From Bacillota bacterium (GTDB lineage: Bacteria; Bacillota; Desulfitobacteriia; Desulfitobacteriales; JAJXUE01), in contig JAJYNB010000248.1 in assembly GCA_021786555.1 (NCBI GenBank), positions 1-12,490 of the forward strand: 12,490 nt of DNA, read 5' to 3'. The position numbers were made by a program, and so were the translations under genes. Under the pieces are notes generated by a model. That model was not told the origin of the DNA and ran no database searches. It saw nothing but the letters and a program-made list of their open reading frames with translations. The first letter of the stretch is position 1. Every line of letters starts with the position of its first letter. Shown here one piece after another: positions 7,017-12,490 of this stretch.

Positions 7017-8018
7017 GTGAAAACTGTTGTTAAGTCAAAAATTTCCGCGCTGCTCGATGAAATCGCCAAGGAATTTAATCTCCTGGTTCCAACCGCCGGT
7101 GATGGGGCAAGCAAGTTTGCTCCCTACACCTCGGGGGGCCAAGTCTCCTTGGATGGAAGGACCTTGCTGCCGCCTAAAGATGTGTTTTTTCCGCAAACCG
7201 AGAAAATGTATAAGTTTAGCACAGACGGCATGGCTGGCAGCCTTGAAACGCTCCTGGAAGCACCTAAACACCAGATGCTGTTTGGTGTCCGCCCCTGCGA
7301 TGTTAAAAGTATCCACGAACTGGACCACGTGTTTCTGACCAAGGGTTTCGTGGATGAATTTTATCAGAGCAAACGGGACCGCACTTTCCTGGTTTCCATC
7401 GGTTGCAACGGCCCCGCAGAGCCCACCTGTTTCTGCCAGTCCATGGGGGTCAACCCCCAGGAGAGCGACGCAGTGGATGTGCATTTGTTTGACCTCGGCT
7501 CCGAGTATGGAGCTGTAGCCAAGTCGGAGAATGGGGAAGCCTTTTTGCAGAAATACGCTTCCTTCTTCAATGAGGCAGAGGTCCAACTTCCGGCCATCTC
7601 TGAATTCGCCCTCAAGCCAGATGTGGAAGGAATCACGGAAAAACTGCAGCAGATGTTTGACCATCCACTGTGGGAAGAGGTGTCACGCAAATGCCTGGGC
7701 TGCGGCGCCTGTACCTACCTGTGCCCCACCTGCCACTGCTTTGATATTTCGGGCCGGGTTGCAGGCAACCAGGGCTTTAAGTTCCGCTGCTGGGACTCCT
7801 GCATGTTTTCCGAGTATACCCGCATGGCCGGCGGCCACAACCCAAGGCCGAGCAAGAAGGAAAGGGTGCGCAACCGCTTCCTGCACAAGCTGCAGTACTT
7901 CCCGGAGCGCTACGGAGATTTGCTCTGCACCGGCTGCGGCCGCTGCCTGAGCAAGTGCCCTGTTAATATGGACATCACCAACATAATCAAACAGATAAGG
8001 GAGGTTGAGTTGGCATGA
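7017..8018 (+). CDS. flxB: FlxB, 4Fe-4S dicluster subunit (sulfhydrogenase-beta / AsrA-like)
   Basis: This 333-residue protein begins at GTG 7017 behind an excellent AGGAGGTG (7003-7010, 6-base spacer), which argues for strong independent initiation. The N-terminal domain carries MLFGVRPCDVKSI (87-99) and a GCNGPAEPTCFC segment (129-140). The C-terminal half holds C226, C229, C232, C236, C239, C241 (CxxCxxCxxxCPxCxC), then C258 and C262 in a CWDSC stretch, and a last ferredoxin motif C304, C307, C310, C314. This is the layout of the iron-sulfur beta subunit of sulfhydrogenases and of AsrA of anaerobic sulfite reductase. Such subunits pair with an FAD/NAD-binding partner, and flxA follows directly with an ATGA overlap. 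Role: carry electrons from the FlxA flavin. An asr function is unlikely because no AsrC-like siroheme subunit follows. Confidence 0.88.
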   Translation: MKTVVKSKISALLDEIAKEFNLLVPTAGDGASKFAPYTSGGQVSLDGRTLLPPKDVFFPQTEKMYKFSTDGMAGSLETLLEAPKHQMLFGVRPCDVKSIHELDHVFLTKGFVDEFYQSKRDRTFLVSIGCNGPAEPTCFCQSMGVNPQESDAVDVHLFDLGSEYGAVAKSENGEAFLQKYASFFNEAEVQLPAISEFALKPDVEGITEKLQQMFDHPLWEEVSRKCLGCGACTYLCPTCHCFDISGRVAGNQGFKFRCWDSCMFSEYTRMAGGHNPRPSKKERVRNRFLHKLQYFPERYGDLLCTGCGRCLSKCPVNMDITNIIKQIREVELA

Positions 8019-8863
8019 CGCAAGTTTTGCGGGCTGAAAACCCGGTCTCCCCTCTGGTACCCGTGGTGGGTAAAATCATTAAGATTGTTGCTGAGAAGAT
8101 CGATGTGAAGACCTTTCATGTGAGCACTCCGGAAGGGGAAAAGCCTTTCACCCCCGCACCCGGTCAGTTGGGGATGCTCTCCATCCTCAACGTGGGAGAA
8201 GGAATGTTTTCCATCACCACCCAGGGTCCTAACCACCTGGAATTTTCCATCAAGAAAACCGGGGTGCTGACCGACGCCCTGCATGAAGCCGAAGTGGGCC
8301 AGACCGTAGCGGTGCGCGGCCCATATGGCAACGGGTTCCCCCTCGACTTCTGCAAAGGCAAGGATATTTTGTTTATCGGCGGCGGCATCGGCCTGGCCCC
8401 GGTGCGCTCCCTGATCAACTATGCGGTGGAAAACCGCGGCGCCTTCGGCAACCTCCAGGTAATCTACGGTTCCCGTTCTCCGGCCGACCTGGTGTTCAAG
8501 GAAGACATCCTGGAAAACTGGCCCAAAGTGCCGGGCATGAAGGTTGACCTGACTGTGGACCGTGGGGATGATGAGTGGAAGGGAAATGTAGGTTTCGTCC
8601 CCGCCTTCATTGAGCAGCTGGCCCCATCGCCTGACGGGGATAAAGTCTGCGTCCTGTGCGGACCGCCCATCATGATCAAGTTCTGTCTCCAGAGCCTGGC
8701 GAAACTGGGCTTCAAAGATGAGAATATCATCACCACCCTGGAAATGCGAATGAAATGCGGCGTCGGCAAATGCGGCCGCTGCAACATCGGCAGCTGTTTC
8801 GTCTGCCTGGACGGTCCTGTGTTTACCCTGGCCCAACTGCAAAAGATGCCGCCTGAGTATTAA
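8015..8863 (+). CDS. flxA: FlxA, FAD/NAD(P)-binding oxidoreductase subunit with C-terminal 2Fe-2S site
   Basis: This 282-residue flavoprotein belongs to the ferredoxin-NADP+ reductase superfamily (HydG/AsrB/FlxA group). The N-terminal beta-barrel FAD domain (about 15-110) shows PGQLGMLSI (49-57), GEGMFSITT (61-69) and RGPYGNGFPL (101-110). The NAD(P)-binding domain starts at ILFIGGGIGLAPVRSLI (118-134) and includes CGPPIM (215-220). The C-terminal cysteines C248, C253, C256, C261 (KCGVGKCGRCNIGSC) match the 2Fe-2S site of PyrK/HydG-type proteins; C264 is close by. It should oxidise NADH or NADPH and feed single electrons to FlxB. NADH is the expected donor by family, but the cofactor preference cannot be read with certainty. 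The ATG overlaps the flxB stop. It is the last gene of the operon; a strong terminator follows within 8 bases. Confidence 0.93.
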   Translation: MTQVLRAENPVSPLVPVVGKIIKIVAEKIDVKTFHVSTPEGEKPFTPAPGQLGMLSILNVGEGMFSITTQGPNHLEFSIKKTGVLTDALHEAEVGQTVAVRGPYGNGFPLDFCKGKDILFIGGGIGLAPVRSLINYAVENRGAFGNLQVIYGSRSPADLVFKEDILENWPKVPGMKVDLTVDRGDDEWKGNVGFVPAFIEQLAPSPDGDKVCVLCGPPIMIKFCLQSLAKLGFKDENIITTLEMRMKCGVGKCGRCNIGSCFVCLDGPVFTLAQLQKMPPEY

Positions 8864-8870
8864 ACGAATA

Positions 8871-8900
8871 AAAAGCCTCCCGCCCGCGGGAGGCTTTTCT
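8871..8900. terminator. Intrinsic terminator ending the hdr-flx operon
   Basis: AAAAGCCTCCCG (8871-8882) pairs perfectly with CGGGAGGCTTTT (8887-8898) around the four-base loop CCCG, and the right arm ends in a T run. The stem starts 8 bases after the flxA stop codon. The A run on the left arm means it could also stop transcription coming from the other direction. It marks a clear end of the seven-gene operon and separates it from the flavin reductase gene. Confidence 0.92.
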
Positions 8901-9089
8901 ATCCCGACTTTGTGTCCTGGGCAGATTCCAGGAAACTTCAAAGTCTATCCAATGAGAACTTCGTCCTAAACCGGGTCGGTCTTTTTTACTGGAAGATTTG
9001 CCAGGAAGCATGACATAAAAGTTTTAACGCTAAAATAACAGTGAATATAGGGATGAGTATAGTTATGTACAGGGAGTGGATTACCAGAC

Positions 9090-9118
9090 TTTACTATTAA
9101 ATGTAAGCAAGCTAAAAT
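9090..9118 (+). promoter_or_regulatory. Candidate promoter for the flavin reductase gene
   Basis: TTTACT (9090-9095) and TAAAAT (9113-9118) are separated by 17 bases and lie about 40 bases ahead of the TTG start at 9160. The rest of the 296-base gap after flxA (8864-9159) holds only the operon terminator and AT-rich sequence with no other gene that I can support. Confidence 0.35.
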
Positions 9119-9159
9119 AGGAAGTAAGCGTTAATTTGCATAGGGCGGAGGTTACAAGT

Positions 9160-10146
9160 TTGAGCATTCTGTTTACTTCTTTACAAGTTAAAAACATGGA
9201 TTTGGCTAATCGGATAGTCTTTCCGCCCATGGCCAACAACCTGGCTGATGAGAACGGACAGGTCACACCCAGGCTGATTGAACATTATGCTGCCAGAGCT
9301 GCCCGGGTAGGTCTGATTATTGTCGAGCACAGCTATATAGACCGTAAAGGCAGAATTACGGATAACCAGCTGGGAATTTATACTGACAGTTGTGTCGAGG
9401 GGCTTTCCCGCCTGGCAGCAGAGATGCATAGGGCCGGAACAAAGTGCGGTATCCAACTCACCCATGCTGGCTCTTCCGCCAAGGCTGAGATGATCGGAGG
9501 CCAGCCCTTTGCGCCCTCCACGGTCAGCCATCCCAGGGATGGGGGTATGCCCCGGGAAATTACCAGGGCGGAAATGTTGGAATTGACAGAGCAATTTGTG
9601 CTGGCGGCCCGCCGGGCCAAGCAGGCGGGTTTTGACATGGTGGAAATTCACGGAGCTCACGGCTATCTTCTCAGCCAGTTTATTTCGCCCTATACCAACC
9701 GGCGGCAGGACTCCTATGGCGGCAGCCTGCAAAACAGGCTCAGTTTCCCTCTGGAGGTTGTCAAGGCTGTGCGGGAAGAGGTGGGCCGGGATTATCCGCT
9801 TTTCTTCCGCTTGGGAGCAGATGATGGACTGGAAGGCGGTCTGAACTTGGACGAGGGGTCTGCTGCTGCGGTCATGCTAGCTGATTCAGGTGTGGATGTA
9901 TTGGACCTTTCAGGCGGCCTGATGGGATTCCGGACCAAAAGCGGCGAGGCGTTCTTCTTATATATGGCTGAAAAGATCAAGCCTATGGTGAATATCCCTG
10001 TCCTGGTGACGGGAGGCATCGCCAGCACGGAAGCTGCGGAAAGGATTCTCGCTGCGGGCAAGGCGGATTTAATTGGGATTGGCCGTGCGCTCCTGACCAA
10101 CCCCGCTTGGGCGGTGGAAGCGGCACGGTCCGAGGGTGGATATTAG
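9160..10146 (+). CDS. NADH:flavin oxidoreductase / old yellow enzyme family (YqjM-like)
   Basis: This 328-residue single-domain FMN TIM barrel aligns along its whole length with the OYE family. It starts SILFTSLQVKNMDLANRIVFPPM. Key motifs are GIQLTHAG (97-104), EIHGAHGYLLSQF (162-174) with the substrate-binding pair H164 and H167, SPYTNRRQDSYGGS (176-189) and the phosphate-binding VTGGI / GIGRALL near the end. It should reduce activated C=C bonds using NAD(P)H and FMN. The cysteine that tunes FMN in YqjM (C26) is replaced by alanine in PPMANN. It lacks the 4Fe-4S and NADH-binding C-terminal domains of 2,4-dienoyl-CoA reductase. I chose TTG 9160 because GGAGG at 9147-9151 sits 8 bases upstream; a TTG at 9136 in the same frame lacks such a site. 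It is monocistronic between two terminators. Substrate unknown. Confidence 0.88.
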   Translation: MSILFTSLQVKNMDLANRIVFPPMANNLADENGQVTPRLIEHYAARAARVGLIIVEHSYIDRKGRITDNQLGIYTDSCVEGLSRLAAEMHRAGTKCGIQLTHAGSSAKAEMIGGQPFAPSTVSHPRDGGMPREITRAEMLELTEQFVLAARRAKQAGFDMVEIHGAHGYLLSQFISPYTNRRQDSYGGSLQNRLSFPLEVVKAVREEVGRDYPLFFRLGADDGLEGGLNLDEGSAAAVMLADSGVDVLDLSGGLMGFRTKSGEAFFLYMAEKIKPMVNIPVLVTGGIASTEAAERILAAGKADLIGIGRALLTNPAWAVEAARSEGGY

Positions 10147-10192
10147 CCGGGATATTAAGCGAGGTTTTTGGGCGGGTTTTGTTTTTACAGAG

Positions 10193-10230
10193 AGGGTTTA
10201 GCCGGGGTATAAAGGCTGAACCCTAATTTT
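10193..10230 (+). terminator. Probable terminator after the flavin reductase gene
   Basis: AGGGTTTAGCC (10193-10203) pairs with GGCTGAACCCT (10214-10224) over 11 base pairs including one T-G pair, with a 10-base loop. AATTTT follows. It lies 47 bases after the stop codon. The T tract is short, so efficiency is uncertain. Confidence 0.6.
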
Positions 10231-10301
10231 GTGTGGTAAAACAGGCTGCCTTATTATTTCACTGCTGTTTAGATTATTGGAAAAAGACAATCTGGCCCAA
10301 G

Positions 10302-10410
10302 TGAACTCGTTCAGCTTAAGCTGAACATCGAGACTTCGGTGGGGGAGTCTACCCCCACCGAAGCAGAGAACGGGGGACCCACTCCCACTTGTAGAAGTGG
10401 GAGTCTTACG
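10302..10410 (+). mobile_element. Gene-less IS200/IS605-like end: three consecutive perfect hairpins
   Basis: Three hairpins follow each other in non-coding DNA. First is the perfect 18-bp palindrome GTTCAGCTTAAGCTGAAC (10309-10326). Second is CTTCGGTGGGGG (10334-10345) / CCCCCACCGAAG (10352-10363) with a 6-base loop. Third is ACTCCCACTT (10381-10390) / AAGTGGGAGT (10395-10404) with loop GTAG. The run GAAGCAGAGAACGGGGGACC between the second and third (10360-10379), and the ending AGTGGGAGTCTTACG, resemble the right ends of IS605-type elements, where the tnpB-guide (omega) RNA scaffold lies. This comparison is from memory. No tnpA or tnpB frame is present. It is therefore a solo end or a PATE-type non-autonomous element, or a short structured RNA. 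Confidence 0.55.
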
Positions 10411-10506
10411 ATTGGATAAAAATCAGAAAAAAGATAATTGAAAAATTTTTCTGAGTTTTGCAGGAATTATCTAATTAAAAAGAGAATTACCTTTACTGAA
10501 TACCAG
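10411..10506. other. AT-rich spacer before the GntR operator
   Basis: This AT-rich stretch has no open frame or clear hairpin. It presumably contains the promoter of the GntR gene, but I could not find a convincing -35/-10 pair. The stretch from the flavin reductase stop to the GntR start (10147-10547) otherwise holds a terminator, the three-hairpin element and the operator. Confidence 0.3.
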
Positions 10507-10529
10507 ATTGTATACAATTTAGTACACAA
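10507..10529. promoter_or_regulatory. Probable GntR autoregulatory operator
   Basis: ATTGTATACAAT (10507-10518) is a perfect 12-bp palindrome. It is followed by TAGTACACAA (10520-10529), whose reverse complement TTGTGTACTA matches the first site's half TTGTATAC with one change. The site sits 30-40 bases ahead of the GTG start of a GntR/FCD regulator. FCD-type GntR proteins commonly bind short palindromes of the TTGTATACAA kind, and these genes are often autoregulated. The position would block the gene's own transcription. Confidence 0.6.
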
Positions 10530-10547
10530 TTGACTGGGGGCTAAAAC

Positions 10548-11219
10548 GTGACTAGAACGTTACAAAATGACGCTACTTCCGATGAGGTTGCATACCAGAA
10601 AATCAAGAGCGCCATTGTCAGCGGATATTTCAAAGCCGGTGAAAGGCTGCGCGAGCTGGAACTTGCCGAAAAGCTGGGAATCAGCAGGACGCCGGTACGT
10701 CAAGCGCTGCAAATGCTGGAGAGGGAAGGTTTTTTGGGGAAATCGCCCTACAAAGGGTTTATGGTTCGAAAATACAACTTAAAGGAAGCAGAGAACATTT
10801 TCCAGATCAGATCGGCCTTGGAAGGGTTGGCGGCCTATCTGTTGGCCCAGACGGCCGATGACGGACTAATTCTGGAACTTAGGCGTCAACTAAACTTGGC
10901 TTCAGACGCCCTGGCCGGGCAAAACCTGGCAAAGGTCGCTGAGATCAATAACGAATTTCATCATCTTTTTGCCACCAGTTGTGGTAATTCCATGTTGGCG
11001 GATATGTTACTCAATTTGCGTGGCTGCATCTCGATTTTGCGGGTTTCGACTTGGACAGTGTCGGGACGCCCGGCTCAAACCCAACAGGAGCATGAGGTAA
11101 TTATGGATGCGGTTGAACGAAGGCAACCTGAACAGGCCAGAGCTGCTGCGGTCTTACACGTCGAAAATTCGTGGCAGGTGGCTGGTACGGTATTGCGGCG
11201 AGAGGTGTTTGAATTGTGA
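10548..11219 (+). CDS. GntR family transcriptional regulator, FCD (FadR-like) subfamily
   Basis: This 223-residue DNA-binding protein has a winged helix-turn-helix at 12-77, with the GntR signature ELAEKLGISRTPVRQALQ (38-55) followed by LEREGFL and the wing GFMV. Residues 80-215 form an all-helical FCD ligand domain. Likely metal/ligand residues are N134 with H138 (NNEFHH, the place of the usual DxxFH), H182 (QEHEVI) and H204 (LHVEN). The GTG start has a GGGGG site at 10536-10540. FCD members respond to small organic acids and usually control the adjacent catabolic genes. Here those would be the DUF1185 protein and amidohydrolase 108 bases and more downstream on the same strand. A perfect palindrome lies in its own promoter region. 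The effector is unknown. Confidence 0.92.
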   Translation: MTRTLQNDATSDEVAYQKIKSAIVSGYFKAGERLRELELAEKLGISRTPVRQALQMLEREGFLGKSPYKGFMVRKYNLKEAENIFQIRSALEGLAAYLLAQTADDGLILELRRQLNLASDALAGQNLAKVAEINNEFHHLFATSCGNSMLADMLLNLRGCISILRVSTWTVSGRPAQTQQEHEVIMDAVERRQPEQARAAAVLHVENSWQVAGTVLRREVFEL

Positions 11220-11264
11220 AAGGGGTAAGCGGCGAAACCGTTTCATAACCGAAATGATGAATTA

Positions 11265-11280
11265 AGGCGTGTACACACTT
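11265..11280. promoter_or_regulatory. Candidate operator upstream of the DUF1185 gene
   Basis: The perfect 8-bp palindrome GTGTACAC (11269-11276), extended as GTGTACACAC, resembles the second site in front of the GntR gene (TAGTACACAA). It lies about 50 bases ahead of the next gene. It could be a GntR site controlling the catabolic genes, but the motif is short. Confidence 0.3.
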
Positions 11281-11327
11281 AACTGGCTGCACTCCTATGC
11301 TGCCAGATTAAAAAAGGGGGATAAGAA

Positions 11328-11906
11328 ATGGAAATCCGGAAGCTGTACACAGTAGTGGAAGAAACCTGGCGGGAAGGGGGACGTGAATTGCCTAATCGCA
11401 CCCGCAAAGCCGCGGCTGCAGCAGTACTCAAAAACCCATTCGCCGGCAAATACCAAGAGGATCTATCCAGTTTGACGGATGCTGGAGAGCAGCTGGGAGA
11501 ACTGCTGGGCACCAAAGCCGTCCAAGCTCTGGGTATAGAAAAAAGCCAGGTGGAAAGCTATGGCAAGGCGGCTATAGTTGGAGAAGCGGGGGAACTGGAG
11601 CACGCTGGAGCCATTTTACACCCCAAACTGGGCAAGCCCTTCCGGGATGCTGTGGGCGGTGGTAAAGCTATCATTCCTTCGGCTAAGAAGATGGGCGGAA
11701 TCGGCACAGCTATCGATGTGCCGCTGCATTATAAAGACGCCGCATTTGTCCGCACCCACTATGACGCTATGGAAGTGCGGGTGCCGGACGCACCGCGGGC
11801 TGACGAAATCCTGGTAGTTTTGGTTGTTACGGACTCGGGCCGGTCTTTGGCCAGGATCGGCGGACTCAAAAAGGACGAGGTAAAGGGTGAAGACGGACTG
11901 AGGTAA
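11328..11906 (+). CDS. Amino acid synthesis family protein (DUF1185, PF06684)
   Basis: This 192-residue cytoplasmic protein matches the DUF1185 / 'AA_synth' family along its full length. Characteristic stretches are VVEETWREGGR (9-19), NPFAGKYQEDLS (36-47), ESYGKAAIVGEAGELEHA (76-93), ILHPKLGKPFR (95-105), GGGKAIIPSAKKMGG (109-123) and DAMEVRVPDAPRADE (145-159). Known structures of the family show a variant of the Bacillus chorismate mutase fold. The 'amino acid synthesis' name is historical and the reaction is not established. The many conserved Gly, Lys and acidic residues suggest a small-molecule enzyme. The ATG has AGGGGG at 11315-11320 with a 7-base spacer. It lies between the GntR gene and an enamidase-like amidohydrolase 24 bases downstream, so it probably belongs to the same operon and acts in the same ring-opening or ring-forming chemistry. 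Confidence 0.88.
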   Translation: MEIRKLYTVVEETWREGGRELPNRTRKAAAAAVLKNPFAGKYQEDLSSLTDAGEQLGELLGTKAVQALGIEKSQVESYGKAAIVGEAGELEHAGAILHPKLGKPFRDAVGGGKAIIPSAKKMGGIGTAIDVPLHYKDAAFVRTHYDAMEVRVPDAPRADEILVVLVVTDSGRSLARIGGLKKDEVKGEDGLR

Positions 11907-11930
11907 AATCGCGGAGTTGGAGGGTTAAAC

Positions 11931-12490
11931 GTGGGTAGTTTGGCAATAACCAATATCGGCACACTGGTAAGCGGGGATATCAACAAACCGCTCTTGGCGG
12001 CTAACACGGTCCTGGTCCGGGACGGCAAGATTGCGGCTGTGGGTGACTCTGGGATTTTAGCCGGTGAACAAGTGGATAAAACGGTAGATGCGCAGGGGAT
12101 CACCCTGATGCCTGGGTTGATTGACTCCCATACTCATCCGGTCTTGGGTGACTTCACACCCCGGCAAAAGATGCTTGACTATATCGAGAGTTCCCTGCAT
12201 GGCGGGGTCACCAGCATGATTTCGGCAGGAGAACCTCATCTGCCCGGCAGGCCGAAAGATCCGGTGGGAGTAAAAGCCATGGCCATTCTGGTCGCGCGCT
12301 CCTTTAAGAATGCCCGGCCAGGCGGGATGAAAGTCCATGCGGGCGCGCTGATTTTGGAGCCGGGCCTGACAGAAGCCGACTTTGCCGAACTGCAGCAAGC
12401 CGGGGTCTGGCTGGTGGGAGAAGTTGGCCTGGGTGGAGTGCGCAAACCTGAGGACGCTGCACCCATGGTGGCATGGGCCCACAAGTACGG
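11931..12490 (+). CDS. Enamidase-like amidohydrolase (N-terminal part, runs off right edge)
   Basis: Only the first 186 complete codons are in the window. GTG 11931 follows GGAGGG (11919-11924, 6-base spacer). The protein begins with the small beta-sandwich of the amidohydrolase superfamily (3-58) and enters the metal-binding TIM barrel at LMPGLIDSHTHP (59-70), with metal ligands H67 and H69. Further motifs are FTPRQKMLDYIESSLHGGVT (75-94), ISAGEPHLPGRPKD (97-110), KVHAGALILE (134-143) and GEVGLGGVRKPEDAAPM (163-179). E164 sits where the metal-bridging glutamate of Eubacterium barkeri enamidase lies, and the surrounding words closely match that enzyme as I remember it. Enamidase hydrolyses 6-oxo-1,4,5,6-tetrahydronicotinate in nicotinate fermentation. 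A related cyclic enamide or amide could be the real substrate. The C-terminal half, including later metal ligands, is not visible. Confidence 0.87.
   Translation, partial: MGSLAITNIGTLVSGDINKPLLAANTVLVRDGKIAAVGDSGILAGEQVDKTVDAQGITLMPGLIDSHTHPVLGDFTPRQKMLDYIESSLHGGVTSMISAGEPHLPGRPKDPVGVKAMAILVARSFKNARPGGMKVHAGALILEPGLTEADFAELQQAGVWLVGEVGLGGVRKPEDAAPMVAWAHKY

Noticed and set aside
7017..8863. Anaerobic sulfite reductase genes asrA-asrB
   Set aside because: FlxB and FlxA are related to AsrA and AsrB, but no AsrC siroheme subunit follows, and the genes are embedded in an hdr operon behind an MvhD-like gene, which fits Flx.
7910..8941. A 343-codon minus-strand open frame antisense to flxA
   Set aside because: It is a long shadow frame of a GC-biased gene. 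The plus strand carries FAD, NAD and 2Fe-2S motifs in order; the minus frame has no recognisable domain and crosses the terminator.
9136..9159. Earlier TTG start for the flavin reductase at 9136
   Set aside because: The added eight residues do not belong to the OYE family start, and the good GGAGG site lies between this codon and TTG 9160.
11328..11906. Specific amino-acid biosynthesis role for the DUF1185 protein
   Set aside because: The family name is historical. Nothing in the sequence or neighbourhood points to a biosynthetic pathway; the context is catabolic.

Overview
The window looks like a chromosomal segment of an anaerobic, spore-former-type Firmicute, most likely close to the Peptococcaceae/Desulfotomaculales (Pelotomaculum- or Desulfotomaculum-like). 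The pointers are strong AGGAGG-type ribosome binding sites, frequent GTG and TTG starts, very iron-sulfur-rich redox proteins, a bacterial HdrABC/FlxABCD set, and short dispersed repeats of a kind I associate with these genomes. The taxonomic call is an inference from style and gene content, not from a marker gene.

Layout, left to right. (1) Positions 1-430, minus strand: the start of a Na+/phosphate-type cotransporter that runs off the left edge. (2) A divergent intergenic region, then at 680 an aldo/keto reductase with a C-terminal two-cluster ferredoxin domain. (3) A 541-base non-coding stretch holding a composite repeat (tandem GGAGTCA heptamers, a GGACGG/CCGTCC hairpin and matching inverted ends), followed by the probable promoter and leader of the main operon. 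(4) 2223-8863: seven tightly packed genes, hdrC-hdrB-hdrA-flxD-flxC-flxB-flxA, most with overlapping stop and start codons, closed by a strong hairpin terminator. (5) An old-yellow-enzyme-family flavin reductase with its own promoter and terminator. (6) A 401-base gap holding three perfect hairpins that resemble the right end of an IS200/IS605-family element without its genes. (7) A GntR/FCD regulator behind a perfect 12-bp palindrome, then an 'amino acid synthesis' (DUF1185, PF06684) protein and the start of an amidohydrolase very like enamidase of nicotinate fermentation, which runs off the right edge.

How the genes work together. FlxA (FAD/NAD-binding, 2Fe-2S) and FlxB should take hydride from NAD(P)H. 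FlxC and FlxD (MvhD-like, 2Fe-2S) should relay electrons to HdrA, whose FAD is the bifurcation site in this family. One electron branch would go to ferredoxin and the other through HdrC to the two CCG non-cubane cluster sites of HdrB, where a disulfide is reduced. No hydrogenase large or small subunit is present, so the electron donor is expected to be NADH rather than H2. The disulfide substrate is unknown from the sequence. The right-hand cluster (GntR, DUF1185 protein, enamidase-like amidohydrolase) looks like the edge of a separate catabolic locus for a cyclic amide or N-heterocycle. A metabolic link between it and the Hdr/Flx complex is possible but only inferred.
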